Assembly: GCA_020440025.1 (NCBI GenBank)
Contig: JAGROX010000006.1
Span: 12,533-46,050, forward strand
Length of the DNA: 33,518 nt
Source: Verrucomicrobiia bacterium
GTDB lineage: Bacteria; Verrucomicrobiota; Verrucomicrobiia; Verrucomicrobiales; DEV007
Direction of reading: 5' to 3'
In this document: positions 18,064 through 24,816 of the stretch, piece by piece
Layout: each line of letters begins with the position of its first letter
Numbering within the stretch: the first letter of the stretch is position 1
Translations under genes and position numbers: made by a program
Notes under the pieces: model-generated
Seen by the model: only the letters and a program-made list of their open reading frames with translations
What the model was told of the DNA's origin: nothing
Databases searched by the model: none

Positions 18064-19310
18064 TGCTTACCGAATCACAGACCCGTCCGCGGATTCTGAT
18101 CACTCACCCCTGGATGGGATGGGGAGGATCTGAGGCGACGGCCATGTGGTCGATTCAGGCCCTGCAGGATCTGGCGGATGTGACTTTCACCACCGCATCG
18201 CCACTCGATCTGGGGCAACACAACGCAATCTATGGCACCTCCGTATCGCCGGAAAAGGTGACCGTCCGCCAGGCACCCAAACTGCCCGGGATTCGCTCAG
18301 GCACTCAACTAGTCTACTGGCAGCATGCCAGTTTTGAGCGTTTTTGCCGACACATAGCCAAAAATTTCGACGTGTGTCTGAGCGCCTACAATCCTGTCTA
18401 TTTCGGCAAACCGGGCATCCAGTTGATTGGCGACTTCAGTTTTAGCGAAAAAGCCCGGCAGTTGCTCTATCCCAATGCCGAGGATCGAATTTGTCACCGC
18501 CAGTCGCTTTTACGACGGATCTACCTGACCGCAGGCGAATGCCTGAAAGGTTGGGGACGACCGACGTTAGCGGAACGGGGCGACTGTGCGGTGGCGAACT
18601 CTTTCTGGACGGCCAAGAAACTGGAGAAGATCTTTCGGCTCCCAGCCACGCCTGTTCTCTACCCTCCTAGCATTGGTTCGGGCTACACTCCTTCTGAAAA
18701 AGATGATCAGCGGGATCCTTGGGGCTTTGTCTGCCTCGGGCGCATCTCTCCAGAAAAGGAAATCGAGACCATCATCGCCATCATGGATCGGGTCCGCAGC
18801 CAGGGCTACCCGGTGAACTTGGATCTTGTCGGGAGTTTCGGTGATGATGACTATGCCAGACGCATTCGCCGGTTGGTCGACAATCGTTCAGACTGGATTC
18901 GGACGCCTGGATTTCTCAATCCGAAGGAGAAAGCGAAGCTCTTCGCTTCACGGACATTCGCCATTCACGGTTGTCGCGTCGAAGCCTTCGGCATCGCAGT
19001 CGCGGAGATGGCAGACAGTGGGCTCATCCCGATTGTTCCCCGAAGTGGAGGTGCCGCCGAGATCGTTGACCATCCCGATTTGATCTACTCAAGCAGCAGC
19101 GAGGGAGTAAAAAAGATTCTCGACCTGCTTCAATCTCCTGAGCATCACCCGAGACTTCGCGAACAATTACACCATCGCGTCGCCCGTTTCCATCCCGAAA
19201 GGTTCATGAACGATCTCGTCGAGATCGTGGGCGATTTTTGGGGCCGTCCGCTGACTGCATCACCCCGAGTTCAACGTCATGTGGCAAAGAATCTCACAAC
19301 GACTTTCTGA
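18063..19310 (+). CDS. GT4-type glycosyltransferase (group 1)
   Basis: 415 residues from the ATG at 18063, whose A is the last base of the previous stop; the frame is open much further upstream but that part lies inside the GT2 gene. GT-B architecture: N-domain 'RILITHPWMGWGGSEATAMW' (10-29) and C-domain 'GFVCLGRISPEKEIETII' (221-238), 'LDLVGSFGDDDYA' (253-265), 'TPGFLNPKEK' (281-290), then the E-x7-E pair E307 and E315 in 'RVEAFGIAVAEM'. These retaining enzymes transfer a sugar from a nucleotide donor to a lipid-linked acceptor at the cytoplasmic face. Donor and acceptor are not predictable. Translational coupling to the GT2 and a 32-bp overlap with the deacetylase gene show tight co-expression. 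Confidence 0.88.
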   Translation: MLTESQTRPRILITHPWMGWGGSEATAMWSIQALQDLADVTFTTASPLDLGQHNAIYGTSVSPEKVTVRQAPKLPGIRSGTQLVYWQHASFERFCRHIAKNFDVCLSAYNPVYFGKPGIQLIGDFSFSEKARQLLYPNAEDRICHRQSLLRRIYLTAGECLKGWGRPTLAERGDCAVANSFWTAKKLEKIFRLPATPVLYPPSIGSGYTPSEKDDQRDPWGFVCLGRISPEKEIETIIAIMDRVRSQGYPVNLDLVGSFGDDDYARRIRRLVDNRSDWIRTPGFLNPKEKAKLFASRTFAIHGCRVEAFGIAVAEMADSGLIPIVPRSGGAAEIVDHPDLIYSSSSEGVKKILDLLQSPEHHPRLREQLHHRVARFHPERFMNDLVEIVGDFWGRPLTASPRVQRHVAKNLTTTF

Positions 19311-20148
19311 TCCGGTCTTCTATCGAAAACGGATCAGCCAACTCGGACGCCTTCTACGACGGCCCAGGAGTCCCCGCCCCGTTTCTCTGGGAACCCTGCT
19401 GGCACCGGGAAATGACGGGCCATTGCTGATCGTGATCGCCCATCCCGATGACGAGATTTTTGCTTCGGGTCTCATCTGCGAAGCCACCGCCAAAGGCACT
19501 CCGGTGGAAATCATCTGCCTCACGCGAGGTGAGGGCGGGACCACTGGCGGCACCTCCCGCACCGAACTAGGCCAGCGGCGGGAGAACGAGTTGCGGGCCT
19601 CTGCCTCCGCACTTGGCGTATCCATGGTCACCTTTCTCGGCCATGTCGATCCCATGGCAGATCGCCATCGCACCTATGCGCCAGCGGTGGGAGTTGATCG
19701 ACTCGCGCTACAGTTGCGTTCCATTTTTGACGCCCGCCTGCCCGTCGCGATCGTGACTCATGGAAGTGGCGGCGAATACTGGCATCCGGCCCATTTGCTC
19801 ACCCATGCGGCAGTCTTTTGGGCGGTGGAGGGACGTCAGCATCCGCGGATCCCGGTGATCACCTTTCATGCCTGGCGATCCGATCACCGTTTTCCCGGAC
19901 TCCTCAATCGCGACGACCCTGCTGATCTCATCATCGATGGGCAGCCGCATCGGCCCCAAAGACTGGCCGCTCTGGAGGCACACGAATCACAGGCCGAATA
20001 CTTTCGCGAGACCGGCGGTGGTTCGCTCGAGGAGTTTATCGATCAGACCGCGATCGAGAGCTACCGGGTCTACCCCACTCTCAGCAAGACGACGCGGGTT
20101 CCGGTGTCGCCGATGCCACCGGCTCGCGTTTCGGCGACAACTGATTAG
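19279..20148 (+). CDS. PIG-L family deacetylase
   Basis: 289 residues. The Zn-binding 'IAHPDDE' (53-59) and a downstream 'THGSGGEYWHPAH' (160-172) supplying the third metal ligand define the PIG-L/LmbE family of N-acetyl hydrolases acting on GlcNAc-type sugars. 'LTRGEGGTTGGTS' (81-93) and 'LGQRRENELRASASALGV' (97-114) are further family hallmarks. No signal peptide is present, so it likely acts in the cytoplasm on a lipid-linked or nucleotide-linked intermediate; the cationic N-terminus (about 1-35) might contact the membrane. In this locus its probable job is to make a free amino sugar in the polymer. It overlaps the GT4 gene by 32 bp and the convergent flippase gene by 68 bp. The start at 19279 could instead be slightly downstream. 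Confidence 0.88.
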   Translation: MWQRISQRLSDPVFYRKRISQLGRLLRRPRSPRPVSLGTLLAPGNDGPLLIVIAHPDDEIFASGLICEATAKGTPVEIICLTRGEGGTTGGTSRTELGQRRENELRASASALGVSMVTFLGHVDPMADRHRTYAPAVGVDRLALQLRSIFDARLPVAIVTHGSGGEYWHPAHLLTHAAVFWAVEGRQHPRIPVITFHAWRSDHRFPGLLNRDDPADLIIDGQPHRPQRLAALEAHESQAEYFRETGGGSLEEFIDQTAIESYRVYPTLSKTTRVPVSPMPPARVSATTD

Positions 20149-21514
20149 GTAGCGGCGCAGGGTTCGCTTTCACATCAGCATCCCAACGCGCCATCACCCT
20201 ACGAAATCGCATCGGATAGATCCAGGCCGTGATCGCCGCCATGCAGGTCGCGATGGACACGTAGACACCGAAGATTCCAATCCCATTGGCGAGTCCATAC
20301 CCCACCACTCCCAGGATGGTGAGAGCCTCCACGATCACGACCCGAACCGCGAAGTTCACATCACCCAAACCGAGAAGCAGCACCTGATTGACCTGCCTCC
20401 AGAGATGAAGCGTGAAATAGGCCCCAAAGATCGCCAGGGTCGGGCGGGTCAGATCGAATTCGCTCCCCACCCAGAGCGGAAAAACCCAAGGACCGAAGGC
20501 CACCATCCCGATCGCTGCCGACAAACCGAATGCCGGTCCCATGAACTGAATGCGACGCGCGGCCTTACGCACCCACGGAACATCACCCCGGGAATGCGCG
20601 TCCACGATCGCCGGCCACAAGGGAATCGTGACCATCTGTATGAAACCCGTCAGCGAAAAATGCACCGTGATCATCACATTGTAGAGCCCCACCGACTGCG
20701 GCCCGGCGAGTCGGCCCAGCATATAGGCGATCGCGTTGTACTCCACCGCCGCACTCAACAGATAGGTAACCGAGAAACGTAAGCCATCAAAAAGCAGTGG
20801 TTTGGCCAGTACCCGCCGGAATTGTGAAAAACGCGGCCACAGATAAGAGCGCCGAACCATCAAGTGGATCGCGTTCGCCAATTTGGCCAGAGCGACGGAA
20901 CCGTTGACCGCCAACACCAAGAACTCGATCGTTGGGATGAACTTGATGCCGATGAGAAGACTGGCTGCCCCGACAAAATTTCCTGCCGCTCCCCAGGCAT
21001 TGTTGAATCGGGTTTCCTGATAGCCATCACAGGCACGCTCCACGACCACGCAAATCATCTCCACCGCCACAATCGCGATGGCGATGAAACAAGCACGCCG
21101 CATCGATTCCGCAAAGGGACCGAACTCGGATCCGAAAAGGGTCGTGATGGGAAGGAATCCCACCAACATCGCGAGAACGGCCGAGGCTAGGATCGTCAGG
21201 CCCGCGCTGATCAGGATCGCCGTCGCAAAAACCCCCTGCTCCTGCGCGCGATCCCCTTTTGCCAAGGATCTGGCAATGCCCTGAGTCAGCGCCGGCCCGA
21301 TGCCCACATGCATCAGATCAATCATGCTCACGACCACAGTGATGGCCGCATAGACGCCGAACTGCTCCATGCCGAGCAATCGGATCGCCACCGGAATGGA
21401 AACGATTCGCAACAGAACGGTGCCAAACTTGGACAGGATCGACGTCATCACCGCCAACCGAATCGAGCGATTCCGGTGGTGACTCTGCGTCGAGCTGTCT
21501 GCGGCGGTTTCCAT
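20081..21514 (-). CDS. Wzx-like polysaccharide flippase (MATE/MOP superfamily)
   Basis: 477 residues with about 12-14 hydrophobic helices and short charged loops. The N-terminal 'MTSILSKFGTVLLRIVSIPV' (24-43) and 'LGMEQFGVYAAI' (48-59) are typical of the PST/oligosaccharidyl-lipid flippase family, as is the 'GPQSVGLYNVMITVHF' segment in mid-protein. Such proteins move undecaprenyl-linked glycans to the periplasmic face before polymerisation. The soluble C-tail of about 35 residues is Pro/Ala/Ser-rich and is encoded in the region overlapping the deacetylase gene on the other strand. It lies 24 bp behind the second GT4 gene. 17 of the 20 bases upstream of its ATG are pyrimidines on the coding strand. 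Confidence 0.88.
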   Translation of the reverse strand: METAADSSTQSHHRNRSIRLAVMTSILSKFGTVLLRIVSIPVAIRLLGMEQFGVYAAITVVVSMIDLMHVGIGPALTQGIARSLAKGDRAQEQGVFATAILISAGLTILASAVLAMLVGFLPITTLFGSEFGPFAESMRRACFIAIAIVAVEMICVVVERACDGYQETRFNNAWGAAGNFVGAASLLIGIKFIPTIEFLVLAVNGSVALAKLANAIHLMVRRSYLWPRFSQFRRVLAKPLLFDGLRFSVTYLLSAAVEYNAIAYMLGRLAGPQSVGLYNVMITVHFSLTGFIQMVTIPLWPAIVDAHSRGDVPWVRKAARRIQFMGPAFGLSAAIGMVAFGPWVFPLWVGSEFDLTRPTLAIFGAYFTLHLWRQVNQVLLLGLGDVNFAVRVVIVEALTILGVVGYGLANGIGIFGVYVSIATCMAAITAWIYPMRFRRVMARWDADVKANPAPLPNQLSPKREPVASATPEPASSC

Positions 21515-21538
21515 GAAAAACGAAATCGAAAAAACCTG

Positions 21539-22747
21539 CTAGAGCGCCGAGATGGCTTCGTGGAGTTGGCGACCGCGATCTTTCCATTCGAAGGCGGCCT
21601 CGCATTTCTCAAAACTCGCGGCAGTCATCCGATTGAGCCGAGGCACATCATCCACCGCCACGATGACTTCGCGGATCAGCGAGGGCATGGAGTCCATCAA
21701 CAACACTTCCTCCGGACTCGTGTGTGGCAGCCCATCCACTGCGTGGCGGAGGCCCGCGAGAGGTAGTCGATGAAACAAATAATCCAGCGCCTTCAGTTTG
21801 AATCCACCTCCCAGCGTTTCGACGATCAATCCCATTCGGGAATCGAGCAGGTAGGGTGTCATCTCCGGCACCTTGCCAACGAAATCGACCGTCGGATATC
21901 GTGCGGCGATGCTTTGCCGAAACGCCTCGTCAGTTTTGCCGACGATCTGCAACTCAATGCCAGCCTCTGCAAACGGTTTCGCCGCTTTGGCGAGAAAGGA
22001 TTCCAGATTCAGACGTTTCGCGATCCACTCGAACGATCCCGACATTACCACTCGTCGCGGAGTGGCTTCTGTGATCTCATGGTTCGGATGACGCTCGCCA
22101 CGGTAGCCGGGCGTCAATGTCAGATATCGCTGGTTGGAAAACTGATCGCGATATGCCGCCACCTCGGTGTCCGTAATGGCGGTAACCAGATCGACCTGCG
22201 CGCATAGCGCCTCTTCCTGGCGGACGTATTTCTCCGCATCCAATCGCAGTGCCAATCGTTTGGGCAAGCTCTCGTTGGTCGATTCCTTGGCGATCTCCCG
22301 CCGGATTTTGGCCTCGTGATTATGGGAAAGATAGACCAGCTTTGGCTGTCGAGATCCATTGCGCCCTTTGACCAAAGACTCCAGCGCCCAGCCCATCGCC
22401 GCGTGGTCGATGACGATCACGTCCCAGCTTTCCTCGCGCAATGCCTGCGCCAATGCCGCCTCCGGGCCGCCGTTTTTCAATCGATGCGAATCGCTGGGGT
22501 ATCGGGTCACCAAGCTGCCGAGCCGACCACCCAGCTGCGGACTGCCCAGCCGCCAAGCCACTCCCTGCGCATCCACATACCGAGAATCCGAAGATCCATC
22601 GCCCACAGGCCTCTCATCGTTGTCATGAGCAATGACCGTCAACTCCACCTCAGTCTCCGCAAAGGCAGAGATCATCCCGTCGGAGTAGATCAATTCCCCG
22701 CTGTTTACCGGACGGGGATATTTTCGAGTGAGCCAGAGACAGCGCAT
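21539..22747 (-). CDS. GT4-type glycosyltransferase (group 1), second copy
   Basis: 402 residues from the ATG at 22747. GT-B fold: 'MRCLWLTRKYPRPVNSGELI' (1-20) at the N-domain start and, in the C-domain, 'RRVVMSGSFEW', 'GIELQIVGKTDEAF', 'VDFVGKVPEM' and 'VETLGGGFKLKALDYLFHRL', the last resembling the donor-binding E-x-G-x-G-x-K region. An in-frame TTG at 22780 would add 11 residues, but it lacks a ribosome site and the conserved glycine-loop region starts at the ATG, which follows a purine-free tract on the coding strand. The enzyme is likely another sugar transferase of the polysaccharide repeat. It is the first gene of the minus arm and is preceded by a good promoter candidate. Confidence 0.85.
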   Translation of the reverse strand: MRCLWLTRKYPRPVNSGELIYSDGMISAFAETEVELTVIAHDNDERPVGDGSSDSRYVDAQGVAWRLGSPQLGGRLGSLVTRYPSDSHRLKNGGPEAALAQALREESWDVIVIDHAAMGWALESLVKGRNGSRQPKLVYLSHNHEAKIRREIAKESTNESLPKRLALRLDAEKYVRQEEALCAQVDLVTAITDTEVAAYRDQFSNQRYLTLTPGYRGERHPNHEITEATPRRVVMSGSFEWIAKRLNLESFLAKAAKPFAEAGIELQIVGKTDEAFRQSIAARYPTVDFVGKVPEMTPYLLDSRMGLIVETLGGGFKLKALDYLFHRLPLAGLRHAVDGLPHTSPEEVLLMDSMPSLIREVIVAVDDVPRLNRMTAASFEKCEAAFEWKDRGRQLHEAISAL

Positions 22748-22807
22748 GAGGAGGAAGTAAAAACCAGCAACGGTGGGCAAACACGGTCGCGACCTGAAAC
22801 ATCCTCT

Positions 22808-22827
22808 TGAAATACGGTTATTTCAAT
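22808..22827. repeat. inverted repeat at the expected transcription start of the minus arm
   Basis: Seven-base arms TTGAAAT (22808-22814) and ATTTCAA (22821-22827) are separated by six bases. The repeat lies immediately downstream of the -10 box at 22831-22836, where an operator or a 5' stem would sit. No regulator gene is adjacent. Confidence 0.5.
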
Positions 22828-22830
22828 TAT

Positions 22831-22859
22831 TTATAGTAAATATAACGAAATTAATCAAA
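22831..22859 (-). promoter_or_regulatory. candidate sigma-70-like promoter of the GT4-flippase pair
   Basis: On the minus strand TTGATT (22854-22859) and TATAAA (22831-22836) are spaced by 17 bp in an AT-rich island (22803-22875) directly upstream of the GT4 gene. Four of six and five of six bases fit the sigma-70 consensus. The leader to the ATG at 22747 would be about 75-80 nt. Confidence 0.5.
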
Positions 22860-22915
22860 TCCTCCTCTCTTTTACTCTTCGCCATGAGCTGACCACACCC
22901 AAAACTGCCAACGAA

Positions 22916-22939
22916 AAGACCGGCAGCGCTGCCGGTCTT
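22916..22939 (-). terminator. intrinsic terminator after the Fe-S cassette
   Basis: A perfect 24-bp palindrome with 12-base arms (AAGACCGGCAGC and its complement). As RNA it would fold to a GC-rich stem with a small loop. On the minus strand it runs into TCTTTTCGTT, a weak T-tract. It lies 37 bp beyond the stop of the SufT-like gene and before the AT-rich promoter island. The poor T-tract on the plus strand makes the minus direction more likely. Confidence 0.7.
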
Positions 22940-22976
22940 GCGTTGAACCTTAGCTGGTTCTACAGAAAAAATCGGG

Positions 22977-23531
22977 TCAAACCATGCCCAGTTTCATCCT
23001 GCCTTCTTCGGAGATCATGTCCTGATTCCAGGCCGGATCCCAGACGAGATCGACTTGGGCATGATTGATGCCTTCCAGCATGAGGATTTTCGACTGGGCG
23101 TCCGCCGCAATCGTCGGCCCCATCCCGCAACCGGGGGCCGTCAGCGTCATTTTCACCTGAACAGTCGTCTCACCCTCATCCTCCTGAACCGAGCAGTCAT
23201 AGACAAGACCGAGATCGACAATGTTTACGGGGATCTCCGGATCAAAAACCATCTTCAGTTGCTCCCAGACCGCCTTCTCCAGATCGCCCCCTTCCAAAGC
23301 CTGTTGGGCGGCGGATTTTTTGTCCTTCTCCGCTTCCAGATCAATGCCGAGTGCATCGGCGTTGTCTTTGGAAATCCGGGCCAGTCCTGACTCGGTCGCC
23401 ACAGTGTAGGTGCCACCAAGCGCCTGAGTGATCATCACCCGGGTTCCGATAGGCAGGGAAATAAGATTGCCGCTCGGGATCTGGATGGCTTCCACTTCCC
23501 GGGAAAGTTCGATTTCTTCGTGAGTTTTCAT
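22977..23531 (-). CDS. sufT: SufT-like Fe-S maturation protein (MIP18/DUF59 domain)
   Basis: 184 residues. The first 80 residues include 'GNLISLPIGTRVMITQALGG' (21-40), an N-terminal extension usual for SufT-type proteins. The MIP18/DUF59 domain follows from about 85, with 'DPEIPVNIVDLGLVYDC' (97-113) and 'TAPGCGMGP' (131-139) carrying the conserved Cys135, then 'VDLVWDPAWNQDMIS' (150-164). SufT-type proteins assist Fe-S cluster maturation or delivery, particularly under high demand for Fe-S proteins. It is the last gene of the cassette, 66 bp behind the scaffold gene and 37 bp before the terminator. No sufBCDS genes are seen in the window. Confidence 0.9.
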   Translation of the reverse strand: MKTHEEIELSREVEAIQIPSGNLISLPIGTRVMITQALGGTYTVATESGLARISKDNADALGIDLEAEKDKKSAAQQALEGGDLEKAVWEQLKMVFDPEIPVNIVDLGLVYDCSVQEDEGETTVQVKMTLTAPGCGMGPTIAADAQSKILMLEGINHAQVDLVWDPAWNQDMISEEGRMKLGMV

Positions 23532-23597
23532 GAATTGAATGACTGGAGGGATTCCTTACCGCGATCTGGCTCAAAGGCACGCAAAGAAAATGGCGAA

Positions 23598-24143
23598 TCA
23601 ATCGCCCGTCTCTGCTGGGTCGAGTTTCACGACTCGTAATTTGCCCCCTGACACGCCACCAGTCGGTGGTCCGGAAATGCGACCTAACAGGGTTGAGTCA
23701 GCGGGTATAGAGGGTTGAATGGGGGTTTCCGGAGCCATCGATTCTCCTGATTTGGCCCTTTCCTCTGCTTCCAAGGCTTCGCGAAGCGCTCCCTCGACCA
23801 TCTGGCCGCAATGAATCTTCATCGGCGGCAACGCACCGAGCGGACTGGAGAGATCATTGGCCTCGAGTTTCATGGCCTCCTCGATACTTTTTCCGGCGAG
23901 CAATTCCGTCGCCACACTGGCCACAGCAATGGCCGTCTGGCAGCCGAAACTCTGAAATGACGCGCGATCGATCACCTTGCGACCGTCTTTCTCGGAAAAC
24001 TTCAACCACATCCGCAGCATGTCGCCACAGTCAGGACTCCCCACCGTGCCGACGGCATCGGCATCTGCCATCTCGCCCATGTTCTTGGGATTGGCGATGG
24101 CATCGCGGATGCGGTCTTCGGTGGCGGTGTCTTCGGAGCTCAT
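23598..24143 (-). CDS. IscU/NifU-type Fe-S cluster scaffold
   Basis: 181 residues. U-type scaffold domain with the three cluster cysteines C39 ('SPDCGD' with D41), C68 ('FGCQTA') and C112 ('KIHCGQM'), and a 'LPPMK' (105-109) resembling the LPPVK chaperone-recognition motif. These proteins build a [2Fe-2S] cluster from sulfide delivered by a cysteine desulfurase. After residue 125 there is a Pro/Ser/Gly-rich tail of about 55 residues that is not part of the core fold. No iscS/nifS partner is present in the window, so sulfur must come from elsewhere. It lies 23 bp after the rhodanese-like gene. The bases before the ATG are 17 of 20 pyrimidines. Confidence 0.9.
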   Translation of the reverse strand: MSSEDTATEDRIRDAIANPKNMGEMADADAVGTVGSPDCGDMLRMWLKFSEKDGRKVIDRASFQSFGCQTAIAVASVATELLAGKSIEEAMKLEANDLSSPLGALPPMKIHCGQMVEGALREALEAEERAKSGESMAPETPIQPSIPADSTLLGRISGPPTGGVSGGKLRVVKLDPAETGD

Positions 24144-24166
24144 GAGAAAAGAAAAAGGTCAGCGGT

Positions 24167-24730
24167 TTACTCAAACTCGATCCGATACCGGGCCACGGTC
24201 GGATCGACCTCCTGGCTCCAGGCATCGATCCCGCCACGCATCGCGCGGGTGTTTTTGAAACCGTGCCCGATCAGATAGGCGGCGGCATCGAGACAGCGAT
24301 CGCCGGTGTGATCATACATCACGATCACGGTTTCCTTGTCCCAGGTTCCGAAGATCTCCTGATTCAGTTCCTGTCCGTACATCTTCGCACCGGGTAGAGT
24401 GACCGCTTCAAATTCTTCCCGGGTTCGCAAATCGACCAAGGCGGGAGGCGAGTCGCCTTTCAGGAGTGCCGCCACCTCGGCGGGCTCGATGAGCACCTTC
24501 TGATCCTGCTCGTGGGCGGACTCCAGATGGGCGATCACTTCGTCGACCGGCAGGTTTTCGTTTCGCTCACAGAGTTGGGCCAGCGTCTCGGTATCGCTGA
24601 AGGCGCAACTCTGGCATCCGCCGATATGGTAGCGGGCAAACAGGGCACGACGGGCACCGGGCAGGGCGTCCATCAGGTCGCCCATGGCGGTCTCGGGACT
24701 CAGTTGAAAATCGGCAGTGAGGGAACTCAT
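24167..24730 (-). CDS. DUF1858-like/rhodanese-like fusion protein, catalytic Cys replaced
   Basis: 187 residues from the ATG at 24730. An N-terminal DUF1858-like domain (about 5-72) carries the C39-x-x-C42 pair in 'YHIGGCQSCAF', as in ScdA/hybrid-cluster-associated N-termini. A rhodanese homology domain follows (about 78-180): 'ALVDLRTREEFEAVTLPGA' (97-115), the active-site loop 'VIVMYDHTGDRC' (135-146) and 'RGGIDAW' (165-171). The loop normally begins with a persulfide-forming Cys after the hydrophobic strand; here Asp140 stands there and a Cys comes only at 146, so the classical sulfurtransferase reaction is doubtful. An upstream in-frame ATG at 24790 would add 20 unconserved residues. It may act as a sulfur or iron carrier to the scaffold, but this is inference. 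Confidence 0.82.
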   Translation of the reverse strand: MSSLTADFQLSPETAMGDLMDALPGARRALFARYHIGGCQSCAFSDTETLAQLCERNENLPVDEVIAHLESAHEQDQKVLIEPAEVAALLKGDSPPALVDLRTREEFEAVTLPGAKMYGQELNQEIFGTWDKETVIVMYDHTGDRCLDAAAYLIGHGFKNTRAMRGGIDAWSQEVDPTVARYRIEFE

Positions 24731-24816
24731 GGAAGTGGAACTATGCGGGCGAGCAGCCCTCGGTTCAAGTGATAGACGATCAGGTCGCATCGAAGCTTAC
24801 CACGACGTTTCGCAAC

